From Streptomyces canus (lineage in GTDB: Bacteria; Actinomycetota; Actinomycetes; Streptomycetales; Streptomycetaceae), in the NCBI RefSeq assembly GCF_001514145.1, contig NZ_KQ948682.1, positions 32,934 through 96,933 of the forward strand: DNA of 64,000 nucleotides, written 5' to 3'. Under the pieces are notes generated by a model. The model did no database searches. It saw only the letters and a list, made by a program, of their open reading frames with translations, and had not been told where the DNA came from. The position numbers were made by a program, and so were the translations under genes. This document shows positions 45,215 to 53,447 of the stretch, in pieces (position 1 is the first letter of the stretch; every line of letters begins with the position of its first letter).

Positions 45215-46456
45215 ACGCGATCCCGCGGAGCCGTCCGGGCCGCCCTCGTCGGCAGCCTTGGCCACCTCCCAGATGAGACCGCCGACCCGCTGCGCCACGT
45301 CGGCCAGGATGCCTCCCGTCACGTGCTGGTAGCGGGCCGCCATCGCCGTGGACGACCACCCCATGATCTGCATCACCACTCGTTCCGGAACGCCGAGGAT
45401 GAGCAGGACCGTGGCGGCGGTATGCCGGGCATCCCGCACCTTGGCGTCAGTCAGCAGTTGCTTCCACACGTCGTAGTCCGTGCTGGGCACCAGCGGCTCA
45501 CCCACGGGGGACGTGAAGACGAAACCGGTCTCGTTCCACTCCTTCGCGGCGATCAGACGCTCTCGGTCCTGCTCCTTGCGGTGCAGCTCCAGGAGTCTGG
45601 CCAATTCGCCAGGCACACCGATCACCCGGCGACCGGCCTTGGACTTGGTGTTGGCCGTGTCCTCGTTCTTCCTGACTCGCTGCTTGCAATACCCGGGCTT
45701 CCGGCCGCACTCTCCCCCGCAGCCGTGCAGGTACTTCGGCCGCAGCCTGTTCTTCCTCACGCGGAGAATGCCGTTCTGAAGGTCGACATCCGACCAGCGC
45801 AGTCCGAGGGCTTCGCCCTGCCGTAGTCCCAGGGCGAGAGCGATGGACCAGCGGGCACTGTTGCGCAGCTTGGCCGCCTCGGAGAGGAGACGCTGCACTT
45901 CCTCGATGTCGTACGGCTCCACCTCCTCTTCCTCGATCCTGGGAGGCACTGCGAGCGTCGCAACGTTCCGGGTCACGTGGCCCCGGCGAAGAGCATGGTT
46001 CAGAGCCGTACGCATCGTGCGGTGCGCCTGGTGAGCCGTGGCAGCCTTGCTGCCGTTGAGCTGCATCTTTGTGTAGAAGCGTTCCAGGTGCTCGGGCTCC
46101 AACTTGTCCAGCCGGTGTGCGCCCACACCAGGAATCAAGTGCACCCGAACGGCCACCTCGTACCCGGCATAGGTGTTCTCCCGCACTGACGGCTTGGCGA
46201 TCTCCTCCACCCAATGCAGCAGCCACGCCTGTACGGTCCACGGCCGGCCAGGCTTACGAACCTTCCCCTCGTCGCGCTGCTTCTCCAGCGCACGGACTTT
46301 CTTGATGACCTCCGCTTCACTGACCTTGCTACTGACGTGACGACGGTCGGGCTTCCCGTCATCACAGACGCCGACGGTGACCCGGCCGTGCCAGTAACCG
46401 TCTTTGCCGAAGTAGATGGACGATGCGCCGTCCGGGCGCTTGGCGCGCTTGGCCAT
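45212..46456 (-). CDS. int: Tyrosine recombinase integrase of the element
   Basis: A 414-residue site-specific integrase. An AP2-like arm-binding N-terminus (DGASSIYFGKDGYWHGRV) is followed by the SAM-like core-binding domain (about 70-165) and the catalytic domain. Catalytic residues visible are Arg212 (LGLRQGEALGL), Arg344-His345 (RDARHTAATVLL) and Tyr376 (MAARYQHVT). The His usually found three residues before the second Arg is Arg341 here. A Cys-rich insert (HGCGGECGRKPGYCKQR, 245-260) could bind zinc. The ATG at 46456 has AAGGAG upstream. It lies between tRNA-Ser and xis, the standard AICE order. Confidence 0.95.
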   Translation of the reverse strand: MAKRAKRPDGASSIYFGKDGYWHGRVTVGVCDDGKPDRRHVSSKVSEAEVIKKVRALEKQRDEGKVRKPGRPWTVQAWLLHWVEEIAKPSVRENTYAGYEVAVRVHLIPGVGAHRLDKLEPEHLERFYTKMQLNGSKAATAHQAHRTMRTALNHALRRGHVTRNVATLAVPPRIEEEEVEPYDIEEVQRLLSEAAKLRNSARWSIALALGLRQGEALGLRWSDVDLQNGILRVRKNRLRPKYLHGCGGECGRKPGYCKQRVRKNEDTANTKSKAGRRVIGVPGELARLLELHRKEQDRERLIAAKEWNETGFVFTSPVGEPLVPSTDYDVWKQLLTDAKVRDARHTAATVLLILGVPERVVMQIMGWSSTAMAARYQHVTGGILADVAQRVGGLIWEVAKAADEGGPDGSAGSR

Positions 46457-46464
46457 GGGACTCC

Positions 46465-46731
46465 TTACGCGACTGCGTTGGTGGATATCGACTGCATGCG
46501 CTGAGCAAGGAAGTCGCTGAGCGCTTGGACGGGAACTCGACGGGACCGACCGATCGGCACGGTCTGCACGGCGCCATCTCGAATGAGGGCGTACATCGTG
46601 GTTCGGCCGATGCTCAGCCGACGGGCGGCTTCCTCCACCCTCACCGCGAGGAGGGTGGGGTCGAAGTCGTCTTCTGAGAGGTCGACTTCGGTACGGACTA
46701 CGGCGAGCTTGCGTGTCTGGTCGCCTGTCAC
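46465..46731 (-). CDS. xis: Excisionase (MerR-like helix-turn-helix)
   Basis: An 88-residue small DNA-binding protein, GTG start at 46731. It has the excisionase-type winged helix: LLAVRVEEAARRLSIGRTT, then MYALIRDGAVQTVPIGRSRR and VPVQALSDFLAQR. It ends 8 bp before the integrase start, the usual xis-int operon of AICEs. It directs recombination toward excision. Confidence 0.9.
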   Translation of the reverse strand: MTGDQTRKLAVVRTEVDLSEDDFDPTLLAVRVEEAARRLSIGRTTMYALIRDGAVQTVPIGRSRRVPVQALSDFLAQRMQSISTNAVA

Positions 46732-47188
46732 GGGGCACGACTCCTTGCTTCTCAGGGGCCTTACGGAGGTAGCGGATGCGCGTGTCTGTCCGAGGTTCGG
46801 ATTTCTGCGTCATCGCGTCTCGCCCGTCATTTGTGGCCCTGACCTGCGGCTATGCGGTGACGCGGGCAGTTGGGGGCGTGTCACAGGGTGGGACGGGGAT
46901 CTGTCACCTGTGACGCGGATGACGGGCTGTGACGCTGGGTCGGGCCGTCTGCGTCACGGTCGAAACTGCTGGTCAATGACCAGGTTCGGCTGGCTTGTGA
47001 CGTGGGTGACGCAGGTTCTCTTCTCTTAGGAAAAAAGGGAGGGGTGGTGTCTGTGGTGGTGCGCGGCTCAGAACGCGAATGCGGAGCCGCGCAGCGGCAC
47101 GCCTGTGCAGCGGCGGCACGCCGCCGAACAACAAGAGGAGCACCAGCCGCCGGGCGGGGTGCTCCTCTTGCTTGTCCGGCCGGTGCGG
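46732..47188. other. Non-coding region with iteron-like TGTGACG motifs
   Basis: No gene is seen. Between about 46875 and 47020 the motif TGTGACG or its complement recurs at irregular spacing, including an inverted pair GTCAC-CT-GTGAC near 46904 and copies near 46911, 46929, 46951 and 46998. It may bind a replication or transcription regulator, or be the element's origin. Further right, 47132-47170 is the terminator of the replication operon. Confidence 0.5.
47132..47170 (-). terminator. Terminator of the element's replication operon
   Basis: A 13-bp perfect stem (47132-47144 with 47158-47170), 19 bp past the stop of the ATPase gene. Confidence 0.8.
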
Positions 47189-48670
47189 TCAGAACGCCGT
47201 TTCCTGCTTGGTAAGGGCGAGTGCGGCGGCCCGGGTCATCTCGATGTAGCGGGCGGCGCTGGTGCGTCCCCAGTCGACGAGCACGCCGCGGGCGGCAAGG
47301 GTCGGTTGCAGCCGCTTGAGGCGGTCGGAGAGAACCTTGCCGGTGGTGGGCCAGCCCTTGGGCAGGGGACGGCACTCCTCACCGCTGTAGAGGGTGGTGA
47401 GGCAGTGCAGCCATTCCGAGGACGTCATGCGGACGTCCGCTCCCTCATCGAGTCCGGCCGCGTGCTTCAACACGGTCTGCGCGAGCAGGTCACCTTCGAT
47501 GACGTCGTCGTTGAGGTCATCGAGGCTCGCCCGATACGCGGCCAGCGAGCCGAAGCCGGTCGCCGCATCGAGCTGCGCGCAGAGGTGGGCGAAGTCGGCC
47601 ATCCGCAGGTCGGTGGGGGTGTCCGCCTGAGCGGCCCGCACCTTGACGGTCAGGTCCAGCAGGGAGCCGAGAACGACGGGCAGGATCTCCGCGTACTCGG
47701 CCCACAGCTCTGCCTCGGTGCGCCGCACCCTGGGCCGCACGAGACGCAGCGGCAGGAGGCGTTCGGCGAGGTCGGGGCGGATGACGCCGACGTCGATACC
47801 GGTCAGCAGCATGGGGCGCCGGTAGCGGGAGCGGACGACGTCACCATCGGTGAACAGCGCGCGCTTGATGCTCTCGGCACCGGTCACGATGCAGCACATG
47901 AGGTCGGACAGGTCCGGGGGCAGGTGGGAGAGGTTGTCCAGGGCGGTGACCCATCCGGCAGCAACGGCCGTGATCATGTTCTCTTCGTCCTTGGGGGCCC
48001 GGCGCAGGTCGCCGCTCATCCCTTCGATGATCCGTACGAGCATCCGGCCGCCGGTGGACTTGCCCGCCCCCTGGGGGCCGGTGAGGAAGGGTGCGGGGAC
48101 GGGCACGGAGGGTTCCAGGCAGCCGATCAGCCAGGCGATGGCTAGGCATTCGGTCTCTGCGCCGGCGAAGTTGCACAGGCGCAGCAGGAGGTCGATGCCC
48201 TTGCCGTTGGTGTCCTTGGCCGGCAGGGGGAGCTCTCCGGTGAGCTGGGTGCGCCGCCAGCAGACTTCCTGCGGGTCGGGGGTGAGGATGTCCCATCCCG
48301 TGGGGTGGATGCGGACGGACCTGCCGTCATTGCGGCCCAAGTCGAGCCACGTTGCGCCGTCGAATCCGGGGGCGACGCGGATGTGGGTGGGCTGTACGTC
48401 CTCGGTCAGCGCGAGTGCTTCGATCAAGTCCAGTGCCTCCTTGAGTGCCGTGCCGTTGAACACGCCGATGCCGTCCTTGTAGAGGCCGACCATGAGTTCT
48501 TGGCGGTGGCTGCCGGTGGTGCCCTGGGAGCGGATGGGCCGGGCGACGGGGTGGCCGTTGCGCTGTGCGTAGACGGTGCCGTCGATGGTGCGGAAGTACC
48601 GGAAGTGCGCTTGTGCGTAGTCGGTGATGATCTGGCGGGCCGGAGTCTTCTCGTCCTCGGACACGGTCAC
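47189..48670 (-). CDS. AICE replication ATPase/helicase-like protein
   Basis: A 493-residue ATP-binding protein, GTG start at 48670 overlapping the stop of the primase-polymerase gene (GTGA). Walker A GPQGAGKST lies at 198-206 after the hydrophobic strand VPAPFLT. Walker B-like VTALDNLSHLPP lies near 240, and SRYRRPMLLTGIDV is a sensor-like block. The layout resembles D5/phage-type replicative helicases that follow a Prim-Pol protein in mobile elements. It probably loads at the origin with the primase to replicate the excised circle. No HUH-type Rep was found. Confidence 0.8.
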   Translation of the reverse strand: MTVSEDEKTPARQIITDYAQAHFRYFRTIDGTVYAQRNGHPVARPIRSQGTTGSHRQELMVGLYKDGIGVFNGTALKEALDLIEALALTEDVQPTHIRVAPGFDGATWLDLGRNDGRSVRIHPTGWDILTPDPQEVCWRRTQLTGELPLPAKDTNGKGIDLLLRLCNFAGAETECLAIAWLIGCLEPSVPVPAPFLTGPQGAGKSTGGRMLVRIIEGMSGDLRRAPKDEENMITAVAAGWVTALDNLSHLPPDLSDLMCCIVTGAESIKRALFTDGDVVRSRYRRPMLLTGIDVGVIRPDLAERLLPLRLVRPRVRRTEAELWAEYAEILPVVLGSLLDLTVKVRAAQADTPTDLRMADFAHLCAQLDAATGFGSLAAYRASLDDLNDDVIEGDLLAQTVLKHAAGLDEGADVRMTSSEWLHCLTTLYSGEECRPLPKGWPTTGKVLSDRLKRLQPTLAARGVLVDWGRTSAARYIEMTRAAALALTKQETAF

Positions 48671-49518
48671 ATCCCCAGTGCGGTGCGGGCATTGGTCCAC
48701 GCGTCGGTGCAGTGCCTCACCGATTCGCCCTTGGCCTGCGCGGCCGTGAACAGCCGCGCAATGTGGGTGTCGGTGAGACAGCCGCACCCGCCATGCGTCG
48801 AGAGCACGGCGAGGAACGTCCGGTAGACGGTGGCGTGCACCGCACTGCGAGCAGCGGTGATCTGCTGCTCCGCCATGGCGATCCCACGCTCCAGATAGGT
48901 GGGTGTGCGGTGGCGGCACTCCCCCGGTACGCCCTTGAGGGGCGCTGAGAGCGTCTGTGGCGCCCTGCGGGCAGGGACGGGCTCCTTTATTACTGTCAGG
49001 GCTCGCACAGTGTCCGGGAGAGCGGCCATGGCGCCGGTGCCGGATCCGAGCCAACGGGCGTATGCCATAAGGGACTTGATGTCGACGCCGGGCCGTACGG
49101 CGTTGGCGGACTGCATGACGCCCTGGTAGAGCCAGTGCTCACCCCGGGTGGTGCGCACTGTGCGGGTGACGGGCAGGTTCGTACGGGCCCACATGATGGC
49201 TTCCGCGTTGTCGAGGTCGACGACGGTCAGGCCGGCGCCGCCCGGGTGGTAAGCCACCGCCTCTGCCTCACGCCACGTCGGTGCCCATGCTGGGGAGTTC
49301 AGGACAACGGGGTCGGTGGTGGCGGCGGCCCAGGCGTGGCACGGGCGGGGGCAGGTGCAGGGGCCAGGAATCTTCATGTTGGGCCGGCCGCCGCACGCGT
49401 TGCGGGCGCAGGTGCGGCAGTTCCCGAACGGCACCTTCCCGGCTCGCAGCGGCAGCGGCGGCACGCCGGTCGTAGCGAGGTGAAGCGCGGTGCGCAGATG
49501 GCTGTCGACGATGCTCAC
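48667..49518 (-). CDS. Bifunctional DNA primase/polymerase (Prim-Pol)
   Basis: A 283-residue archaeo-eukaryotic-type primase. The GTG at 49518 starts SIVDSHLRTALHLATTGVP. A Cys cluster (CRTCARNACGG, CTCPRPCHAW) suggests a zinc ribbon. The Prim-Pol catalytic strand is LTVVDLDNAEAI, with the Asp-x-Asp pair, and TRTVRTTRGEHWLYQ carries the basic/His motif. In AICEs this protein (RepPP type) starts element replication. The GTG overlaps the stop of the methylase gene, and its own stop overlaps the ATPase gene start. Confidence 0.88.
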   Translation of the reverse strand: MSIVDSHLRTALHLATTGVPPLPLRAGKVPFGNCRTCARNACGGRPNMKIPGPCTCPRPCHAWAAATTDPVVLNSPAWAPTWREAEAVAYHPGGAGLTVVDLDNAEAIMWARTNLPVTRTVRTTRGEHWLYQGVMQSANAVRPGVDIKSLMAYARWLGSGTGAMAALPDTVRALTVIKEPVPARRAPQTLSAPLKGVPGECRHRTPTYLERGIAMAEQQITAARSAVHATVYRTFLAVLSTHGGCGCLTDTHIARLFTAAQAKGESVRHCTDAWTNARTALGM

Positions 49519-50255
49519 GCGACCGCCCCCAGCTCGGGGGTGAGGGTGGCGAGGAACGCGGCGCCGATCCATTCGGTGTAGGCGGGCGGCAGGGCCTCCC
49601 GGAGCCGTAGGCGGTCGGTGGTCCAGTCGATGCGCTTCGCGGCGCGGATCTCGTCCACGGTGGCCTTACCGCCGCCCTCGCCGTACGCGGCCGCATAGGG
49701 GCCCTCGCGGTACTCGCCGTGGCGCCAACCGCGCACGTAGCCACGGTGCTTGGGGTGCGCCGGTTGGGCGGTAGTCCAGCGGCCGAGTTCGAAGTAGCGG
49801 CGCACGAGCACCCCGAGTCCGAACTGTTCGCCGCACAGGCGCAGGTCTTTGCGGACCTCGGAGCCGGCCACGTTCTCCATCACGAACGGCTGGCCGGTGG
49901 CTTCCAGAGCGGCCCGGGTCGGGGCGATGAGCCGGGGGTAGGTGCGGCCGATCGCGGCGTTGCGGGCGGCGTTGGTGCCCTTGGTCGGGGCGCCCTCGCC
50001 CTGGCACGGCGGTGAGGCGTGGATGAAGTCGAATTCGTGGCCGTGGGCCCGGATGAACTCGATGGCGTCACCTTGGTGGAAGACGTCGCCGCAGTAGTCC
50101 GGCTGCGCCTGAATGTCCACGCCTGTGATGTGGACGCGGGGGCCGAACGCGCGCCGGTAGCCGGCGGTGGCGCCGCCGATGCAGCAGTAGGCGTCCAGAA
50201 CGCGGAAGCGTCGGAAGGCCTTCGATACTCGCCGGATGTCAGTGGGTTGGGTCAT
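49515..50255 (-). CDS. DNA cytosine-5 methyltransferase
   Basis: A 246-residue SAM-dependent methylase. Motif I is VLDAYCCIGGATAGYRRAF, then TGVDIQAQPDY. Motif IV with the catalytic Cys is ASPPCQGEG and motif VI is FVMENVAG. It is short for a C5 methylase and its target domain (residues 150-220) is small, as in many phage and plasmid enzymes. The ATG at 50255 has GGAGAGG upstream. It opens the replication operon; no restriction enzyme is adjacent, so it may protect the element or mark its origin. Confidence 0.88.
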   Translation of the reverse strand: MTQPTDIRRVSKAFRRFRVLDAYCCIGGATAGYRRAFGPRVHITGVDIQAQPDYCGDVFHQGDAIEFIRAHGHEFDFIHASPPCQGEGAPTKGTNAARNAAIGRTYPRLIAPTRAALEATGQPFVMENVAGSEVRKDLRLCGEQFGLGVLVRRYFELGRWTTAQPAHPKHRGYVRGWRHGEYREGPYAAAYGEGGGKATVDEIRAAKRIDWTTDRLRLREALPPAYTEWIGAAFLATLTPELGAVA

Positions 50256-50406
50256 GCTTGACCTCTCCAGTTCTGTGGTTGAGCTGGGGTGAGGGGCAGC
50301 CGCGGTCTTTTGCCGAAAGAGCGGCTGCCCCGGCCTGTGGGATGAGGAGGGCGCACTGGAATGCGCACCGGGCCAGCTCTTAGCTGTCACGCATCGGGGG
50401 GATGCT

Positions 50407-50961
50407 GTGGGAAGTACCGCTATCGCGCTAGTTGCAGCGGTCGTAGGTGTCACCGGGACCCTGCTCGCGCCCGTCCTGGCCCAGAGATCCGGGGCGAAGA
50501 CGCAGCAGGCAGAGTTCGAGCACCAGCAGCAGGCAGCTCACGCGCTGTGGGAACGCGAGCAACGGCAGGCGGAATTCGCCATGCGCCGGGCTTGCTACAT
50601 CGAGACGAACGCGGCGTTCCGCCACTACCGCATGCAGCTGATGAATTATCTGTGGGATGTGCACCGCAATGGGGTCACCGAAGCGGACAGTGAACGGCTG
50701 GAAGCGGCCCGCCATGCGCACCATGACGCATTCGCCGAAGCCCAGATGGTCGCCTCACCAGCTGTGCTTGGCCAGCTCGATGACGCGTCCAGGGCACTGT
50801 CCGAGGGATACCGCAGGACCAAGTGCCTGGAGGAAGGCAACCCCGATGAGGGCGACACCCTCGAAGTGATCCAGGAATACCTTGGATGGATCTGGGAGCG
50901 CTGGAAGGAGACGCGCGCTGTCATGCGTGCTGATCTGGGAGTGCCCAACTCCCCGATGTAG
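50407..50961 (+). CDS. Hypothetical membrane-anchored helical protein
   Basis: A 184-residue protein, GTG start. One N-terminal membrane span (STAIALVAAVVGVTGTLLAP) is followed by a cytosolic, strongly helical and charged region (FEHQQQAAHALWEREQRQA, coiled-coil-like). It ends in a Trp-rich helix (YLGWIWERWKETR). I do not recognise its function. It is divergent from the replication operon. Proteins of this layout are common in actinomycete mobile elements. Confidence 0.65.
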   Translation: MGSTAIALVAAVVGVTGTLLAPVLAQRSGAKTQQAEFEHQQQAAHALWEREQRQAEFAMRRACYIETNAAFRHYRMQLMNYLWDVHRNGVTEADSERLEAARHAHHDAFAEAQMVASPAVLGQLDDASRALSEGYRRTKCLEEGNPDEGDTLEVIQEYLGWIWERWKETRAVMRADLGVPNSPM

Positions 50962-51157
50962 CCGCCCGGCGCAGGCGCCCGGTAGCTACCTGATGCCTGC
51001 CGGCGGGGCGATGGCGGGCAAGAGATCTGGCTGGGGCGGCCCCGGATCTTTGCCGATATGGAGGGCCGCCCTTGGCGAGACTGGACGTTGCCGGGTGGTT
51101 CGTTATTCGATCAGTGGCTCTGGGTAGTGCTCGGGTACTTTCGACCTGGGGGATCGA

Positions 51158-51619
51158 GTGGCCGACATATTCGGGGTGATTGCGTCCATCGGTGTCGTGG
51201 CCTCGTTGCTTGTTTCTGCCTGGCAGACGCGAGAACTCACACGCCAGACAGCGATCAACAACGGAATCGCCGGAGCTACAGCTCGGTACAACGGACTTGA
51301 ACGGCTGCACTACGTCGAGAGCTTCATCGCCGCAGCGCCTGAGCTGCACGGCTACTTCTATGGCGGCCTCGACCTGCCGGCGGAGGGCAATGAGCGATGG
51401 CGCGTTCTCAATCTTCTGCGCATGCTCGCCGATACCGTGGACTACGGACTCATGGTCAACGACCTCAACCCTGAGATCCGCAGCTCCGACGGGTGGCAGG
51501 ATTACGCCCTCCTGCTGCGTGCGTCGTCTCCCGCCTTCGTCTACGTGGTGAACGAACATCCGAACTGGTGGGCAGCACTTTCTGAGCATTGGGCGGCCAA
51601 CCCGATCGCGGGTAACTGA
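51158..51619 (+). CDS. Hypothetical membrane-anchored protein
   Basis: A 153-residue protein, GTG start with GGGGG upstream. One N-terminal span (FGVIASIGVVASLLVSAW) is followed by QTRELTRQTAINNGIAGATA and a helical domain containing ELHGYFYGG and RWRVLNLLRMLADTVDYGL. The same layout recurs in many Streptomyces hypothetical proteins; the role is unknown. It shares with the gene at 50407 a single N-terminal anchor and a cytosolic helical body. Confidence 0.65.
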   Translation: MADIFGVIASIGVVASLLVSAWQTRELTRQTAINNGIAGATARYNGLERLHYVESFIAAAPELHGYFYGGLDLPAEGNERWRVLNLLRMLADTVDYGLMVNDLNPEIRSSDGWQDYALLLRASSPAFVYVVNEHPNWWAALSEHWAANPIAGN

Positions 51620-51620
51620 G

Positions 51621-52082
51621 TCAGCCGAAGTGGTTGCGCTTGAAGATCGCTTTGCGGATGTTGACCGTGGTCCCGCCCGGGTGGCCGTGGGGCTTGAAGA
51701 TCTGCACGGCGATCCAGCCGCCGAAGATGACGGCGGCGAGGGTGATGAGCTGAGTGATCAGCGCGGTCAGGGCGGTGATGAAGGTGGTGAGCAGGAGCAG
51801 GCCGCCGCACACGGCGAGGAAGCCGACGCCCCCGAGGGCGACGTTGACGGCCGCGCGGGATACGGGCGGCTTGGCCGCGAGGGGTTCGGGCTGTGCGGGG
51901 TTGACGGCGTAGCCGGTGACGACGCGGCCGTCCGGGAGGACGATGCTCGCGACCGCGGGTACGGCGCCCGGTTGCACGGCAACCATCGGACCGGGAACCA
52001 TGACGGCGGGTGGAAGCGGGGCCGGGTGATGGACTTCCACGGCCCCCTGTACGGGCGCGTGACGGGCAGGTTCGGGGTACAT
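51621..52082 (-). CDS. AICE membrane protein (possible spread-type protein)
   Basis: A 153-residue protein. A Pro/Val/Ala-rich first half contains VLPDGRVVTGYAV. The second half has two adjacent membrane spans (ALGGVGFLAVCGGLLLLTTF and LITLAAVIFGGWIAVQIF), then a basic end. The ATG at 52082 has AAGGGA upstream. Proteins of this kind lie between rep and tra genes in AICEs and are often called spread (Spd) proteins, which help plasmid spreading along hyphae. That role is inferred from position only. Confidence 0.65.
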   Translation of the reverse strand: MYPEPARHAPVQGAVEVHHPAPLPPAVMVPGPMVAVQPGAVPAVASIVLPDGRVVTGYAVNPAQPEPLAAKPPVSRAAVNVALGGVGFLAVCGGLLLLTTFITALTALITQLITLAAVIFGGWIAVQIFKPHGHPGGTTVNIRKAIFKRNHFG

Positions 52083-52286
52083 GCGGAATCCCTTCCGTAC
52101 ATGGGCCAGGGAGGGAGGGACACCCCCTTGGAGGGGTGCTGTGGAGGGGGTTTCAGGGGCCTGGCCTGGGGTGCCTCCCTACCTCCCTGATTGATCATTT
52201 ACGCAGGTCAGGGCCAGGGAGGCGGGTCAGGGAGGGGGTTGGGGGTGTATCCCCGCATCCCCGTCCCGGGCGTGTGCGCCTCCCTG
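52083..52286. other. G-tract-rich intergenic region next to the Tra remnant
   Basis: No gene is seen. Repeats of GCCAGGGAGG and TCAGGGAGG occur on one strand, and CCTCCCTACCTCCCTGA on the other, around an A/T island (TGATTGATCATTTACG near 52188). Such a site next to a translocase gene could be the cis-acting transfer locus, but the known recognition octamers were not identified. Confidence 0.4.
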
Positions 52287-53370
52287 CTATCCGACGACGG
52301 AAGCGGAACTTTCGTCGTCGCGATTGGCGAGAGCGCGCAGGACGTGATCGCGGTGGACGACCATGCGTCGGTTGGACTTCTTGGGCTCCTCGCCCTCGGC
52401 CTCCAGCACTCGCTTGAGGTCGCCGAACGTCCAGGCGCCGTAGGCGTCCTCGTTGAGCGCGGCGAGCCGCTTGAGGATGTCGAGGGTGAGCAGACGCGAG
52501 GCGTCGCCGATCACGTGCGCGATGTCGGCGAGGGCATCACGCTGCTCACTGCGCTCGATGAGGGTCAGGGTGGTGATGCCGTCGCGCATGGCCTTGGCGC
52601 GGTCGGTGATGGCGGTGGCGCCGTCGTCGTCGATGAAGTGCGTGCGCACCGTGATGGACGCCTGGCCGGCCGGGATGGCGATGCCGTCCGAGGCGACCAC
52701 CAGGGTTCCCTTGTCCAGCCCGGGACGCAGCAGGTTCGGGGCGGCGCCGCCGTCGACCGCCTTGTCCCCCAGCGCCATCCGGGCCTGCGACTCCGTGCCG
52801 AGGGCGAGGGAGGCGCGGGTGTGGGCGCCCTCGCGCACGAGCTTGGGAAGGTTCTGGTCGGTGGGGTCCTGGGTGCCCTCCCACATCAGCACGTTGACCA
52901 CGCGGCCCTGGTTGTGGACCTTGCGCACCGCCATGAAGTAGCGGGAGGTGGCCTTGGAGCCGCCGTAGGGCTTCTTGTCGTCGTCGACGGCCGGGCACAT
53001 GAACGCCACCTGCGCCTCGTCGACCAGCCCGATCAGCGGCGGGAAGACGATGCTCGGGTCCAGGCGGCGCTGTTCCATGCGCCGTTCCATCTCCGCCACC
53101 AGGCCCTCAATCATCTCGGTCGCCTCGATCACGTGCTCATCGGTCGGCCCTTGGATGAGGACGGTGGCCAGGCCCTCGAACATGGCCCAGTCGCCGGCGC
53201 CCTTGAGGTCGGCGATGCGGAACTCCACCGTCTTGTCGAGGACCGCCCACAGGGCCAGGGCCCGCAGGGCGGCCGTCTTGCCCTGGTTGGACAGACCGGT
53301 GATGAGCAGGTGCCGCTGATACAGCGACAGAGCGGCAGCATCGCCGCGCAGAGCTCCACGACGTCATTCC
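52287..53370 (-). pseudogene. N-terminally truncated FtsK/SpoIIIE-type Tra translocase
   Basis: The frame ending at 52287 encodes the C-terminal part of an AICE double-stranded DNA translocase. YQRHLLITGLSNQGKTAALR contains a Walker A (GLSNQGKT, near 53300) and the frame continues with EFRIADLKGAGDWAMFEG, VLIQGPTDEHVIEATEM, Walker B PPLIGLVDEAQVAF and GQASITVRTHFIDD. An in-frame stop (TGA near 53370) lies about 20 codons upstream of the Walker A, and the usual 200-300 N-terminal residues with membrane anchor are absent. The first in-frame GTG (53228) would even exclude the P-loop. Base composition changes at the same place. The transfer function of the element is therefore probably lost, or rests on another gene beyond the window. 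Confidence 0.78.
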
Positions 53371-53447
53371 TTGCCCTGCGTAATCCTTCCAAATGGCATC
53401 TCGATAAGTATGATGCGACTTACTCTTTGAGGGACGGCAGGCAAGCA

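Noticed and set aside
52191..53447. A plus-strand extension upstream of the four-helix membrane protein
   Set aside because: The frame is open only because it is antisense to the Tra remnant. The ATG at 53448 begins the part with lower GC and membrane helices.
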